Shown here one piece after another: positions 31,950 to 41,095 of a stretch of 64,000 nucleotides of DNA. Each line of letters begins with the position of its first letter. The first letter of the stretch is position 1. Made by a program: the position numbers and the translations under genes. The notes beneath the pieces were generated by a model. That model was given only the letters and a program-made list of their open reading frames with translations, was not told where the DNA came from and searched no databases. Source of the DNA: an uncultured Burkholderiales bacterium (GTDB taxonomy: Bacteria > Pseudomonadota > Gammaproteobacteria > Burkholderiales > Burkholderiaceae_C); assembly GCA_937873395.1 (NCBI GenBank), contig CALMYH010000033.1:1-64000 (forward strand). Direction: 5' to 3'.

Positions 31950-33794
31950 ATGTCCAAGGACGACTCCAGCGGCGGCTTCCTGTCCAAGGTGGTCAAGTTC
32001 GTGCGTCATCCCACCACGAGCTGGTCCGACCTGGACAGCCGTTCGGCAGACCGGGAGAGCGAGTACAGCAAGGCCGCGCTCAAGGAGATGATCGAGCGCA
32101 AGCGCCGCAACGATTTTGTGCGCAAGCGCGAATTCGACATGCTGCGCAAGATCCGCAGCCGGGAGGCATCCTCCGGCTCCGAAGGGGCCGGTGTGCGGCC
32201 TTCCTTCTTCCAGAGTTCCTTGCCGTCCAAGCCGGATGACCGGGCGCTGACGCTCAAGAAGATCGACGAGATCGAAGCCCAGATGTCGATGCAGTGGTGG
32301 AAGACCAAGGGACCGGATTCCCTGGTGAGCACCGGCTCGGGCCTGCACTCGACCGGTGGCACGCCGCTGGACCGCAAGCAAGCGTCTTCCAAGGAGGACC
32401 TTGGGCAGGCGCGTGAAGACGCACGTCGCCAGCAGCAGTACAAGGAAACCGAGCCTGCCCGCCTGGGCACCGAGGCTTCCGAGGCCGCGTCTGTCGGCGA
32501 CGTCCCGATGTCTGCGGAAGATCGTCGCGAATGGTCGCCCTCCAAGGAGCGGGAGCTGGCCCCGGTGGCCGAGTCCAAGCCGCGGCCGTCCAAGGCACGA
32601 ACCGGCCTGATGGCGCCGGCTGCCGGCGCCGGGCCGGTCGCCGCTTACAGCGATTCGGGGGCGTCCTCCTCGTTTTCTGCCTCGCACTTCTTTGCCATGG
32701 ACGTGCAGGAAATTGCCCAGGACCCGGAGGTGGAGGAGGCTGCGATTCGGTTCGCCAACGGCGATGACACCGGGGCGGAGCAGGGCCTGCTTGAATGCCT
32801 GACCGAACAGGGCGGACGTGTCAACGACATCGAAGACTGGCTGGCCTTGTTCGATCTTTACCGCGCGACGGGGCAGGTCGACGCCTTCGAGAGCCGGGCG
32901 GTCGACTTCGTCAACCGCTTCGACCGCTCGGCGCCCCAGTGGTACGACATGCCGGCGATGGTGGTTCAGCTGGCCGGCAAGAAGTTCAAGCCCAGTGCCC
33001 AGCACGGCCGTGCCGTCTGGGCCGCAGACAGTGAACTCGATGCCCATGCCGTTGGCACCCTGCAGAACGTGCTGCTTCGGTCCGAGCAACCCTGGGTGCT
33101 CGACTGGTCGTCAATCGAGTCCATCGACCTGAAGGCAGCCCGTGCCCTGCTGGGCATCTTCACCCTCTGGAGCGATCAGGAGGTGGATTTGCGCTGGTTC
33201 GGTACCCACCAGTTGCGCGAGCTGCTGAAGAGCCTGACCCCGTCTGGCCGACGGGACGTCGAGCAGATCTGGTGGGAGTTGCGCATGACGCTGCTTCGGC
33301 TCATGAACCGGCCCGACGAGTTCGAACTGACCGCCCTGGACTTCTGTGTCACCTACGAAGTGTCTCCGCCCGGCTGGGAGCGGCCCCGCTGCCATTTCCA
33401 GGCCTTGGCAGCTGACGGGGGAGAGGAAACGGGGCAGTCTGTGCTGGGTGAAGGGGTGCTTGAGCCAGTTTCCGTGCCGGGTGAGTCGGTCATGGACAGC
33501 CAGGGTTTGAACCAGCTGGGACTGGTCGAGCTGTCGGGCGAGATCCGCGGTGATCCGCAGGAAACCCTTGACGGGCTGGAGAAGAGGTTGCTGGGCGCGG
33601 ACGTCATGATCATTTCCTGCCGCAACCTGATCCGGGTGGATTTCTCGGCCGCCGGCACCTTGCTGAACTGGGTGTCCGCCCACCATGCCGAAGGCCGCTT
33701 GGTGCAATTTGTCGATGTGCACCGGCTGGTATCCGCCTTCTTTCATGTCATTGGCATCACCGAGCACGCCAAGGTGGTGCTGCGCAACGACTGA
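31950..33794 (+). CDS. STAS-domain protein of unknown function
   Basis: Large protein of 614 aa. Residues 1-240 are charged and low in complexity, probably disordered, with an Arg/Lys/Glu helix near 45-75 (ERKRRNDFVRKREFDMLRKI). From about 250 there is an alpha/beta region with two STAS-like units: one around VGTLQNVLLRSEQPWVLDWSSIESID and a C-terminal one with VDFSAAGTLLNWVSAHHAEG. STAS domains sense or transmit signals, for example in anti-sigma antagonists. No membrane segments. The gene lies between dksA and hslV, an order I believe is conserved in Burkholderiales. Confidence 0.78.
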   Translation: MSKDDSSGGFLSKVVKFVRHPTTSWSDLDSRSADRESEYSKAALKEMIERKRRNDFVRKREFDMLRKIRSREASSGSEGAGVRPSFFQSSLPSKPDDRALTLKKIDEIEAQMSMQWWKTKGPDSLVSTGSGLHSTGGTPLDRKQASSKEDLGQAREDARRQQQYKETEPARLGTEASEAASVGDVPMSAEDRREWSPSKERELAPVAESKPRPSKARTGLMAPAAGAGPVAAYSDSGASSSFSASHFFAMDVQEIAQDPEVEEAAIRFANGDDTGAEQGLLECLTEQGGRVNDIEDWLALFDLYRATGQVDAFESRAVDFVNRFDRSAPQWYDMPAMVVQLAGKKFKPSAQHGRAVWAADSELDAHAVGTLQNVLLRSEQPWVLDWSSIESIDLKAARALLGIFTLWSDQEVDLRWFGTHQLRELLKSLTPSGRRDVEQIWWELRMTLLRLMNRPDEFELTALDFCVTYEVSPPGWERPRCHFQALAADGGEETGQSVLGEGVLEPVSVPGESVMDSQGLNQLGLVELSGEIRGDPQETLDGLEKRLLGADVMIISCRNLIRVDFSAAGTLLNWVSAHHAEGRLVQFVDVHRLVSAFFHVIGITEHAKVVLRND

Positions 33795-33889
33795 ATGGGC
33801 GCCCCCCGCGCCGCAGTACCCTTGCAGGATTCCTCCGCGCCTGACTGGCGGACTTGAATCTGGCCTTGTTGCCTTCAATTCATTCTTCT

Positions 33890-34438
33890 ATGGAATCATT
33901 TCACGGAACCACCATTGTCTGTGTGCGGCGCGAAACGCCGGACGGTGTACAGGTCGCCATCGGCGGTGACGGGCAGGTCACCCTGGGCCACGTGGTGGTC
34001 AAGGGCACCGCGCGCAAGGTGCGCAAGCTGCACCGCGACCAGGTGCTGGCGGGCTTTGCCGGTGCCACCGCCGATGCCTTCACCCTGTTCGAGCGGTTCG
34101 AAGCCAAACTGGAAAAACACCAGGGGCACCTGGTGCGATCGGCCATCGAACTCACGCGCGACTGGCGCACCGACCGCGTGCTGCGCCGTCTGGAGGCCAT
34201 GCTGGCGGTGGCGGACCGCACGGCCAGCCTGATCATCACCGGCAACGGGGATGTGCTGGAGCCGGAGCACGGCATCGTGGCCATCGGTTCGGGCGGATCT
34301 TATGCCCAGGCCGCGGCCAAGGCCCTGATCGACCACACCGACCTGAGCGCCGAGCAGGTTGTGCGCCAGTCGCTGGCCATTGCGGGCGAGCTGTGCATCT
34401 ACACCAACATGAACCACACCATTGAAACACTGGACTGA
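33890..34438 (+). CDS. hslV: ATP-dependent protease proteolytic subunit HslV
   Basis: Proteasome-like threonine protease of 182 aa, the usual HslV length. [14 protein letters not shown] contains the Thr exposed as the N-terminal nucleophile after processing; [10 protein letters not shown] and [11 protein letters not shown] are conserved. It forms a double hexamer capped by HslU and degrades misfolded and heat-shock-related proteins. Start 33890 gives the normal pro-peptide; the open frame begins 36 bp earlier. A tandem repeat separates it from hslU, which usually follows within a few bases. Confidence 0.96.
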   Translation: MESFHGTTIVCVRRETPDGVQVAIGGDGQVTLGHVVVKGTARKVRKLHRDQVLAGFAGATADAFTLFERFEAKLEKHQGHLVRSAIELTRDWRTDRVLRRLEAMLAVADRTASLIITGNGDVLEPEHGIVAIGSGGSYAQAAAKALIDHTDLSAEQVVRQSLAIAGELCIYTNMNHTIETLD

Positions 34439-34442
34439 CACC

Positions 34443-34625
34443 ATGAGCGCAGCGCCGGGCCGCCCCAAGCAAGCTCGCGCCCCCTCGGGGGGCAGCGAAG
34501 GACACGAAGTGACGAGCGTGGGGGCCACGTACGCAGCGCCGGGCCGCCCCAAGCAAGCTCGCGCCCCCTCGGGGGGCAGCGAAGGACACGAAGTGACGAG
34601 CGTGGGGGCCACATGTCTTCCATGA
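34443..34625 (+). CDS. Repeat-encoded 60-codon mini-ORF between hslV and hslU
   Basis: ATG 34443 lies 4 nt after the hslV stop and opens a frame of 60 codons, two near-identical 28-residue units ([20 protein letters not shown] then SVGAT). Its TGA (34623-34625) overlaps an in-frame ATG of hslU at 34622. Expression is not shown. There is no good Shine-Dalgarno sequence, but ribosomes ending hslV could re-initiate. It may be only a by-product of the repeat. Confidence 0.35.
   Translation: MSAAPGRPKQARAPSGGSEGHEVTSVGATYAAPGRPKQARAPSGGSEGHEVTSVGATCLP
34448..34615 (+). repeat. Tandem 84-bp GC-rich repeat between hslV and hslU (two copies)
   Basis: Two almost identical copies (34448-34531 and 34532-34615) begin GCAGCGCCGGGCCGCCCC and contain the hairpin GCCCCC-TC-GGGGGGC, then GACGAGCGTGGGGGCCAC. 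The period of 84 bp is a multiple of three and both copies stay open in one frame. A diverged relative lies in the acyl-CoA dehydrogenase gene at 2038-2117. Confidence 0.92.
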
Positions 34626-35944
34626 CACCCCAGGAAATCGTCAGCGAGCTCGATCGCTTCATCATCGGCCAGCACGCCGCCAAGCGTGCGGTGGCCATTG
34701 CCCTGCGCAACCGCTGGCGCCGCCAGCAGGTCGACGAGAAGCTGCGTCCCGAGATCACGCCCAAGAACATTCTCATGATCGGGCCCACCGGCGTCGGCAA
34801 GACCGAGATCGCGCGCCGGCTGGCGCGGCTGGCCGATGCACCATTCGTGAAGGTCGAGGCCACCAAGTTCACCGAGGTCGGATACGTCGGCAAGGATGTC
34901 GATGCCATCATTCGCGACCTGGTTGAAGTGGCCGTGAAGCAGACACGCGAAGCCGAGATGCGCAAGCAGCGGACACGCGCCGAAGATGCCGCCGAGGAGC
35001 GTATCCTGGACGTGCTGATCCCGCCGCCGCGTTCGACGGGCGGTGAGCCGGCGATCCGGCAGCCCGATGGACCTGCCCGGCAGGGTTTTCGCAAGAAGCT
35101 GCGCGAGGGCCAGCTGGACGACCAGGAGATCGAGATCGACCTGGCCGAAGCGCGCCCGGCCATGGAAATCATGGGGCCGGCCGGCATGGAGGAAATGGCT
35201 GAGCAGCTGCGCGGCATGTTCAGCCAGTTCGGTGCCGAGAAGCGCCGCACGCGGCGGATCCGCATTGCCGATGCGATGAAGCAGCTGGTCGAAGAAGAGG
35301 CCGCCAAGCTCGTCAACGAGGACGAGATCAAGAGCCGGGCCTTGCAGAACGCCGAGCAGAACGGCATCGTGTTCATCGACGAGATCGACAAGGTGGCCTC
35401 GCGCAGCGAAGTCTCCGGTGCCGACGTCTCCCGCCAGGGTGTCCAGCGCGACCTGCTGCCGCTGGTCGAAGGCACCACGGTATCGACCAAGCATGGCATG
35501 GTCAAGACCGACCACATCCTGTTCATCGCCTCGGGGGCGTTTCACCTGTCGCGGCCGAGTGACCTCATCCCGGAGCTGCAGGGGCGGTTCCCGATCCGGG
35601 TCGAACTGCAATCCCTGTCGGTCGACGACTTCGAGGCCATCCTCACCAGCACCCACGCCAGTCTGGTCAAGCAGTACCAGGCGCTGCTGGCCACCGAGGG
35701 GGTGGGGCTGACCTTCACGCCGGACGGCATCCGGCGCCTGGCGCAGATTGCCTGTGATGTCAATGAACGGACCGAGAACATCGGGGCGCGTCGCCTGGCC
35801 ACGGTGATGGAGCATCTGCTTGACGAAGTGAGCTTTGACGCCGCGCGCCTGAACGGCCAGACCGTGACCGTCGATGCGACCTATGTCGACGGAAGGCTGG
35901 CGGAGCTCAGTCGCAACGAGGATCTCTCACGTTACATTCTGTGA
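34613..35944 (+). CDS. hslU: ATP-dependent protease ATPase subunit HslU
   Basis: AAA+ unfoldase of 443 aa. [23 protein letters not shown] is the family start, Walker A is GPTGVGKT, Walker B FIDEIDK, and the pore motif GYVGKD is present; sensor and C-terminal residues [10 protein letters not shown] end as usual for HslU, whose tail docks in HslV. ATG 34613 (MSSMTPQ) lies at the edge of the upstream repeat; ATG 34622 is the alternative and overlaps the mini-ORF stop. A terminator-like hairpin follows. Confidence 0.96.
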   Translation: MSSMTPQEIVSELDRFIIGQHAAKRAVAIALRNRWRRQQVDEKLRPEITPKNILMIGPTGVGKTEIARRLARLADAPFVKVEATKFTEVGYVGKDVDAIIRDLVEVAVKQTREAEMRKQRTRAEDAAEERILDVLIPPPRSTGGEPAIRQPDGPARQGFRKKLREGQLDDQEIEIDLAEARPAMEIMGPAGMEEMAEQLRGMFSQFGAEKRRTRRIRIADAMKQLVEEEAAKLVNEDEIKSRALQNAEQNGIVFIDEIDKVASRSEVSGADVSRQGVQRDLLPLVEGTTVSTKHGMVKTDHILFIASGAFHLSRPSDLIPELQGRFPIRVELQSLSVDDFEAILTSTHASLVKQYQALLATEGVGLTFTPDGIRRLAQIACDVNERTENIGARRLATVMEHLLDEVSFDAARLNGQTVTVDATYVDGRLAELSRNEDLSRYIL

Positions 35945-35990
35945 GTCGCCTGTGCTGTGCACAGCCAGGAGCGACAGCGGTTTTCTTTTC
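35945..35990 (+). terminator. Terminator after hslU
   Basis: GTCGC (35945-35949) pairs with GCGAC (35971-35975) around the inner palindrome GCTGTGCACAGC, followed by a T-rich tract TTTTCTTTTC (35981-35990). Confidence 0.72.
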
Positions 35991-36000
35991 AAGTGGCACA

Positions 36001-36041
36001 TTCATTGGTATGCGTAAGTGCTTGCTATCAATGAAATTTTT
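36001..36041 (+). terminator. Second hairpin with T-run upstream of the dcw promoter
   Basis: TTCATTGGTA (36001-36010) pairs 9/10 with TATCAATGAA (36026-36035), followed by ATTTTTT. It may be a backup terminator insulating the dcw cluster from hslVU, or a degenerate dispersed repeat. Confidence 0.55.
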
Positions 36042-36111
36042 TGCCTTCGGTCCAGTCTTCGGACCCGCTCCTAAGTGATTGATTTATAAGAATTTTTTCG
36101 CGAGCGACTGC

Positions 36112-36139
36112 TTGCAAGCCCCTGATTTCCTGCTAAAGT
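36112..36139 (+). promoter_or_regulatory. Probable sigma70 promoter of the dcw cluster (Pmra)
   Basis: TTGCAA (36112-36117) and TAAAGT (36134-36139) are 16 bp apart, giving a start about 40-45 nt before mraZ. An AT-rich tract (GATTTATAAGAATTTTTT, around 36081) just upstream could be an UP element. The -10 overlaps the first MraZ box. Confidence 0.7.
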
Positions 36140-36177
36140 GGGAAGAAGTGCCGTAAAGTGGCAAAAAGTGGCTGAAA
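36138..36177 (+). promoter_or_regulatory. MraZ operator: four 10-bp-phased boxes
   Basis: GTGGG, GTGCC, GTGGC and GTGGC start at 36138, 36148, 36158 and 36168, each followed by an A-rich spacer, so the period is exactly 10 bp. MraZ is known to bind tandem TGGGN-type repeats with 5-nt spacers upstream of mraZ and repress the dcw operon. The boxes cover the -10 and start of the promoter at 36112, consistent with autorepression. Confidence 0.85.
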
Positions 36178-36190
36178 AGGGTCAATCGCG

Positions 36191-36610
36191 GTGTTTCAGG
36201 GTGCGTCTTCTCTCAATCTCGATGCCAAGGGGCGTCTGTCGGTGCCGACACGGCACCGCGACGCCCTGGGCGCGGGACAGCTGACGATCACCAAGCACCC
36301 GGACGGCTGCCTGATGGTGTTTCCGGGCGCCGCCTGGGAGGTGTTCCGGGCCCGCATCTCCGCCTTGCCGATGGAGGCCATCTGGTGGCGGCGTTTTTAT
36401 CTGGGCAACGCGCTGGAGGTGGACATGGACGCCTCGGGCCGGGTGCTCATCGCTCCCGAGCTGCGCAGCCACGCCGGCATCACCCGGGAAGCCATCCTGC
36501 TGGGCATGGGCTCCTATCTGGAGCTCTGGGATGCGCAGGTGTACGCGGCCAAGGAGGCCGAGGCGCTGAAGGCGCCGATGCCCGATGTGCTCAAGGAATT
36601 TTCCTTCTGA
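36191..36610 (+). CDS. mraZ: Transcriptional regulator MraZ
   Basis: Protein of 139 aa with two SpoVT/AbrB-like halves, each with the conserved DxxGR motif: [14 protein letters not shown] and [13 protein letters not shown]. MraZ forms octameric or larger rings and represses its own dcw operon; four phased boxes lie 14 bp upstream. The start is GTG at 36191, giving [11 protein letters not shown], the family N-terminus; no ATG is available. First gene of the dcw cluster, 9 bp before rsmH. Confidence 0.96.
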   Translation: MFQGASSLNLDAKGRLSVPTRHRDALGAGQLTITKHPDGCLMVFPGAAWEVFRARISALPMEAIWWRRFYLGNALEVDMDASGRVLIAPELRSHAGITREAILLGMGSYLELWDAQVYAAKEAEALKAPMPDVLKEFSF

Positions 36611-36619
36611 GGGCAGGCG

Positions 36620-37543
36620 GTGCAAGTCGAATGGAATCACCAGACCGTCCTGTTGAGCGAAGCGGTGCAGGCGTTGGGCATTGCTGCGCAAGGGCACTAC
36701 GTGGATGCGACCTTTGGCCGGGGCGGTCATTCGCGCGCCATCCTGCAAGCCCTGGGAGTGCAGGGCCGGCTAACGGTGTTCGACAAGGACCCCGCCGCGA
36801 TCGACGTCGCGAGGCGATGGGCGCTCGAGGATGGCCGCCTGGGTGTCCGGCACCAGGGTTTTGCCGCCCTGGGCGAGCTGGGTCCGGCCTCGGCGGATGG
36901 GGTGCTGATGGACCTGGGTGTCAGTTCGCCCCAGCTCGACGACCCCGCAAGGGGTTTTTCTTTTCGGCACGACGGGCCGCTGGACATGCGCATGGACACC
37001 ACGCGTGGCCAGAGTGTGGCCCAGTGGCTCGAAACGGCCGACGTCTCCACCCTCACGGAGGTCATACGTGACTACGGCGAAGAACGGTTTGCTGCACAGG
37101 TTGCAAAGGCGATTGATCGTCGCCGACAGGAACGGGGCCCTCTTCGAACCACCCGTGAGCTGGCCGAAGTCGTGGCTGGCGCGGTCAAAACCCGCGAGCC
37201 GGGCAAGGACCCTGCAACGCGCACATTTCAGGCTCTTCGGATTTTCATCAACGCCGAGCTTGAAGAGCTGCAGCAGGCGTTGAAGGCCAGCCTGGATGTC
37301 TTGAAGCCCGGAGGACGACTGGTGGTGATCAGCTTCCACTCGCTGGAAGACCGGATGGTCAAGCAGTTCATGGCCGCGCATTCGAAGGCGGTCGTGGACC
37401 GGCGTGCGCCGTTTGCCGAGCCGCCGCCGATGGCCCTGTCCGATGTCCACCGTGTCATGCCTTCGCCCCGCGAGGTGCAGGACAACCCCCGGGCGCGCAG
37501 TGCGGTCATGCGTGTGGCCACCCGAACGGGGGTGTCATGCTGA
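36620..37543 (+). CDS. rsmH: 16S rRNA m4C1402 methyltransferase RsmH (MraW)
   Basis: SAM-dependent methyltransferase of 307 aa acting on C1402 of 16S r[16 protein letters not shown] at the N-terminus, the SAM loop [14 protein letters not shown], and [27 protein letters not shown] and [12 protein letters not shown] are diagnostic. Start is GTG 36620 ([11 protein letters not shown]). It overlaps ftsL by 7 bp. Confidence 0.97.
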   Translation: MQVEWNHQTVLLSEAVQALGIAAQGHYVDATFGRGGHSRAILQALGVQGRLTVFDKDPAAIDVARRWALEDGRLGVRHQGFAALGELGPASADGVLMDLGVSSPQLDDPARGFSFRHDGPLDMRMDTTRGQSVAQWLETADVSTLTEVIRDYGEERFAAQVAKAIDRRRQERGPLRTTRELAEVVAGAVKTREPGKDPATRTFQALRIFINAELEELQQALKASLDVLKPGGRLVVISFHSLEDRMVKQFMAAHSKAVVDRRAPFAEPPPMALSDVHRVMPSPREVQDNPRARSAVMRVATRTGVSC

Positions 37544-37845
37544 GGCTCAACCTGGTGCTTCTGCTGGCGGTGCTGGTCAGTGCCTTCTATCTGGTGCATA
37601 CCCAGTACGAATTCCGGCGCCTGTACACGGCGGTCGACCGTGCCCATGCCCAGGCCAGGCGCCTGGACGTCGAGCACGACCAGCTCCAGGTGGCCAGGCG
37701 GGCTGAGGCCGCCGCCGCGCGTGTGCAGGCTCTGGCCACCCGGCGGCTGCAGATGCGGCCGGTGACACCCGGGGTGACCCATTACGTGCAGCTGCCTGCT
37801 GCGGTGTCCGGTTCCGATGGCGCCTTGACCGGGGGGCAACCATGA
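37537..37845 (+). CDS. ftsL: Cell division protein FtsL
   Basis: Bitopic inner-membrane protein of 102 aa: a membrane helix at about residues 3-20 ([20 protein letters not shown]) followed by a periplasmic coiled coil. Part of the FtsQLB complex that activates septal peptidoglycan synthesis. Position between rsmH and ftsI and length identify it, as sequence conservation is low. Overlaps rsmH by 7 bp and ftsI by 4 bp (ATGA). Confidence 0.92.
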   Translation: MLRLNLVLLLAVLVSAFYLVHTQYEFRRLYTAVDRAHAQARRLDVEHDQLQVARRAEAAAARVQALATRRLQMRPVTPGVTHYVQLPAAVSGSDGALTGGQP

Positions 37846-39575
37846 CCCGGAGCATCACTTTCCACGCCAATCCGCTGCTGGCCAGCAAGACACCCGTCTG
37901 GCGCAGCAAGTTCATTGTGGCCATGCTGGCGCTGGCCTTTGCCGGCCTGGCTGGGCGGGCTGCCTATGTCCAGGTGTTTGGCAACGACTTCTACCAGCGC
38001 CAGGGCGAAGTCCGATATGCCCGCACCCTGGAGTTGCCGGCCAAGCGTGGCCGCATTCTTGACCGGAACGGCCTGATGATGGCGTCCAGTGTCGTGGCAC
38101 AGAGCATCTGGGCCATTCCCGAAGACGTGCCCAAGGACGATCCGAAGCTGCGTGATCTCGCCCGCCTGCTGGACATGCCCTTGGGCTCCCTGCGTCAGCG
38201 GCTTTCCGCGGAAGACAAGAGCTTTGTCTGGATCAAGCGCCAGGTCGATCAGCCGGTGGCGACCCAGATTGCCGCACTGGGCATCAAGGGAATTTATCAG
38301 CGCCCCGAATACAAGCGTCAGTATCCCGAGGCCGAAGCCGCAGCCCATGTGGTGGGCTTCACCAACGTGGAGGACCGGGGTCAGGAGGGCATTGAGCTCG
38401 CCTTTCAGCAGCGCCTGGCCGGACGCAATGGTTCGCGCCGCGTCATCAAGGACCGGCTCGGACGGGTCGTCGAAGACGTGCGGGAGGTGGTTCCGCCCGT
38501 CGATGGCGCCGATCTCCAGCTGTCCATCGACAGCAAGGTGCAGTTCTTCGCCTATGAAAAACTGCGGCAGGCGATCGCCACGCACAAGGCGCGGGCCGGC
38601 AGCGTGATCGTGCTCGACACGCAAACCGGGGAAGTGCTGGCGCTGGCGAACTACCCGAGCTACAACCCGAACCGCCGCCAGAACCTCAGTGGCGAGCAGT
38701 TGCGCAACCGTGTCCTGACCGACAGTTTCGAGCCCGGGTCGACCGTCAAGCCCTTTGTGGCGGCGTTGGCCCTGGACAAGGGCCTGGTGCGGCCGGACAC
38801 CCGTATCCAGACAGCGCCCGGCCGCATGACGATTGGCGGCGCCACCATCCGAGATGCCCGGGATCACGGCGTCATGTCGGTCAACGAAATCATCCAGAAG
38901 TCCGGCAACGTGGGCGTGGTCAAGATGGCCATGCAGATGCCGGCCAGGGACCTGTGGGAAACCTACACCCGGTCCGGTTTCGGTCAGAAACCGGTGGTCC
39001 CTTTTCCGGGCGCGGTCAGTGGGCGCCTGCGGCCCTACAAGTCCTGGCGGCCGATCGAGCATGCCACCATGAGCTACGGTTATGGGCTTTCATCCTCGCT
39101 TTTCCAGTTGGCGCATGCCTACACCGTGTTTGCGCGCGACGGTGAGCTGATCCCGCTGACCATGATCAGGACCGACGAGCCGGTGGTGGGCGAGCGTGTG
39201 TTCAGCCCGGAGACGGCGGTGGCGGTCCGTCGCATGCTGCACATGGCCACACAACAGGGCGGCACCGGAACGAGGGCGCAGACCATGGGCTATTCCGTGG
39301 GCGGCAAGACCGGCACGGCACGCAAGCAGGAAGGCCGGGGTTATTCCGACCAGAAGTACCGCAGCTTCTTTGTCGGCCTGGCGCCGGTCGAGGCGCCACG
39401 CATTGTGGTCGCGGTGATGATCGACGAGCCCAGAAGCGGGCAGTACTACGGCGGTGTCGTGGCTGCCCCGGTGTTCAGCGAGACGGTGCAACACACCCTG
39501 CGCATCCTGGGTGTACAGCCCGACATGGATGTCAAGCCGCAGATCGTGGCCGACATGGTGGAGGAGTCGTTCTGA
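37842..39575 (+). CDS. ftsI: Peptidoglycan D,D-transpeptidase FtsI (PBP3)
   Basis: Septal transpeptidase of 577 aa. An N-terminal membrane anchor (about 25-45) precedes the pedestal domain with RGRILDRNG, and the penicillin-binding domain carries SxxK in GSTVKP, SxN in KSGN and KTG in GGKTGTARK. Works with FtsW at the septum. It overlaps ftsL by ATGA and touches murE by a 1-bp TGATG junction. Confidence 0.97.
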   Translation: MTRSITFHANPLLASKTPVWRSKFIVAMLALAFAGLAGRAAYVQVFGNDFYQRQGEVRYARTLELPAKRGRILDRNGLMMASSVVAQSIWAIPEDVPKDDPKLRDLARLLDMPLGSLRQRLSAEDKSFVWIKRQVDQPVATQIAALGIKGIYQRPEYKRQYPEAEAAAHVVGFTNVEDRGQEGIELAFQQRLAGRNGSRRVIKDRLGRVVEDVREVVPPVDGADLQLSIDSKVQFFAYEKLRQAIATHKARAGSVIVLDTQTGEVLALANYPSYNPNRRQNLSGEQLRNRVLTDSFEPGSTVKPFVAALALDKGLVRPDTRIQTAPGRMTIGGATIRDARDHGVMSVNEIIQKSGNVGVVKMAMQMPARDLWETYTRSGFGQKPVVPFPGAVSGRLRPYKSWRPIEHATMSYGYGLSSSLFQLAHAYTVFARDGELIPLTMIRTDEPVVGERVFSPETAVAVRRMLHMATQQGGTGTRAQTMGYSVGGKTGTARKQEGRGYSDQKYRSFFVGLAPVEAPRIVVAVMIDEPRSGQYYGGVVAAPVFSETVQHTLRILGVQPDMDVKPQIVADMVEESF

Positions 39576-41095
39576 TGCGGCAACTGCACGAACTGGCTGA
39601 AGTGCTCGCCTGGCTGCGCGCCTGCGGTGTCGAAGACCTGCAGGTGGACAGCCGTCGCGTCCGCCCGGGCGACGCCTTCATCGCCTGGCCGGGCGCCGCG
39701 ACCGACGGGCGCCGTTTTGTGGGGGATGCACTGGCGGCGGGCGCGTTGGTGGCACTGGTGGAACAGGTGGGTGTCGAGGCCTGGTCCCTGTCCGATGCCC
39801 GCGTCGCTGCGGTGCGCGGCCTGAAGGCGCTGACCGGTCCGCTGGCTGCGGCCTTTCATGGCGAACCTTCCCGGTCGCTTGACCTGATCGCGTTCACCGG
39901 CACCAATGGCAAGACGTCGAGTGCCTGGTGGATGGCGCAACTGCTGAGCGCGGCAGGCCTGCCCTGTGCCGTGGTCGGCACCCTGGGCATGGGCAGGCCG
40001 CCGACGCCATCGGCGCCTGCCGGAGCGGCCTGGACGCCTACCGGCCTGACCACGCCGGATCCGGTCAGCCTGCAGCGACAGTTGCGCCGGTTTGTCGACG
40101 AGGGGGACCGCGCCTGTGCCATCGAGGCGTCTTCGATCGGCCTGGCCGAGCATCGTCTCGCCGGCAGCCACATCCGGGTGGGTGTCTTCACCAATTTCAC
40201 CCAGGACCACCTCGACTACCACGGCAGCATGGAGCGTTACTGGCAGGCCAAGCTGGCCCTGTTCGACTGGCCGGGCTTGCAGGCGGTGGTGGTCAATCTC
40301 GATGATCCCAAGGCCGAGACCCTGCTCAACCATCTCGAAGGACGGGGGCTGGATGTCTGGACGGGGGGCATCGAGCGACCCGGTGCCCCGCTGCGGGCCA
40401 GTGCCATTTCCTGGACGGTCGAGGGGGTCGAATTCGAGTTCCAGGAAGGGGAGCGGTGCCACCGCCTGCGGCTGCCGCTGGTGGGTCGGTACAACGTGTC
40501 CAACCTGCTGGGTGTGGTGGCAGCAGCCCGGGCGGTGGGGCTCTCGCTGGACGAGACGGTTGCCGCCTGTGCGCGGCTGGGTCCGGTGCCGGGCCGCATG
40601 GAGGCCGTCCACGCCGATGGAGCCGAGGCCGGGCCGCTGGTGCTGGTCGACTATGCCCACACGCCCGATGCGCTGGTGCAGGCCTTGCAAGCCTTGCAGC
40701 CCCTGATCCGTCGGCGTGGCGGACGCCTGTGGGTGGTGGTCGGATGCGGTGGTGACCGCGATCCCGGCAAGCGCCCCCTGATGGCGGCCGCGGCCCAATC
40801 CCATGCGGACGAGGCAGTGCTCACCAGCGACAACCCGCGCAGCGAGGATCCGCAGGCCATTCTGGAACAGATGAGGTCGGGCTTGCGTTCTTCCGAGGGG
40901 GTGGTCATCGAAGCCGACCGCGCGCTGGCCATCGAACGGGCTGTCTGCAGCGCCGATGTCGCCGACGTCGTGCTGGTTGCCGGTAAAGGGCACGAGGAGT
41001 ATCAGGAGATTCGGGGCGTGCGCAAGCGGTTTTCCGATCGTGACGAGGTTCGTCGTGCGCTGCACCAGCGTCGGCAGCTGGAGGCTCGCCCGTGA
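39575..41095 (+). CDS. murE: UDP-MurNAc-tripeptide synthetase MurE (meso-diaminopimelate adding)
   Basis: Mur ligase of 506 aa. ATP site TGTNGKTSSAW, the carbamylated Lys region, and TSDNPRSEDP, the DNPR motif that selects meso-diaminopimelate; this fits the dapF gene in the window. Adds DAP to UDP-MurNAc-Ala-Glu in the cytoplasm. Its start shares one base with the ftsI stop, and its end overlaps murF by 4 bp (GTGA). Confidence 0.96.
   Translation: MRQLHELAEVLAWLRACGVEDLQVDSRRVRPGDAFIAWPGAATDGRRFVGDALAAGALVALVEQVGVEAWSLSDARVAAVRGLKALTGPLAAAFHGEPSRSLDLIAFTGTNGKTSSAWWMAQLLSAAGLPCAVVGTLGMGRPPTPSAPAGAAWTPTGLTTPDPVSLQRQLRRFVDEGDRACAIEASSIGLAEHRLAGSHIRVGVFTNFTQDHLDYHGSMERYWQAKLALFDWPGLQAVVVNLDDPKAETLLNHLEGRGLDVWTGGIERPGAPLRASAISWTVEGVEFEFQEGERCHRLRLPLVGRYNVSNLLGVVAAARAVGLSLDETVAACARLGPVPGRMEAVHADGAEAGPLVLVDYAHTPDALVQALQALQPLIRRRGGRLWVVVGCGGDRDPGKRPLMAAAAQSHADEAVLTSDNPRSEDPQAILEQMRSGLRSSEGVVIEADRALAIERAVCSADVADVVLVAGKGHEEYQEIRGVRKRFSDRDEVRRALHQRRQLEARP

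Noticed and set aside
32006..32593. A 195-codon minus-strand open frame opposite the STAS gene
   Set aside because: Ser/Arg-rich shadow translation with no start signal.
34422..34625. hslV/hslU spacer as a CRISPR-like array
   Set aside because: Two adjacent 84-bp copies with no spacers; not a CRISPR.
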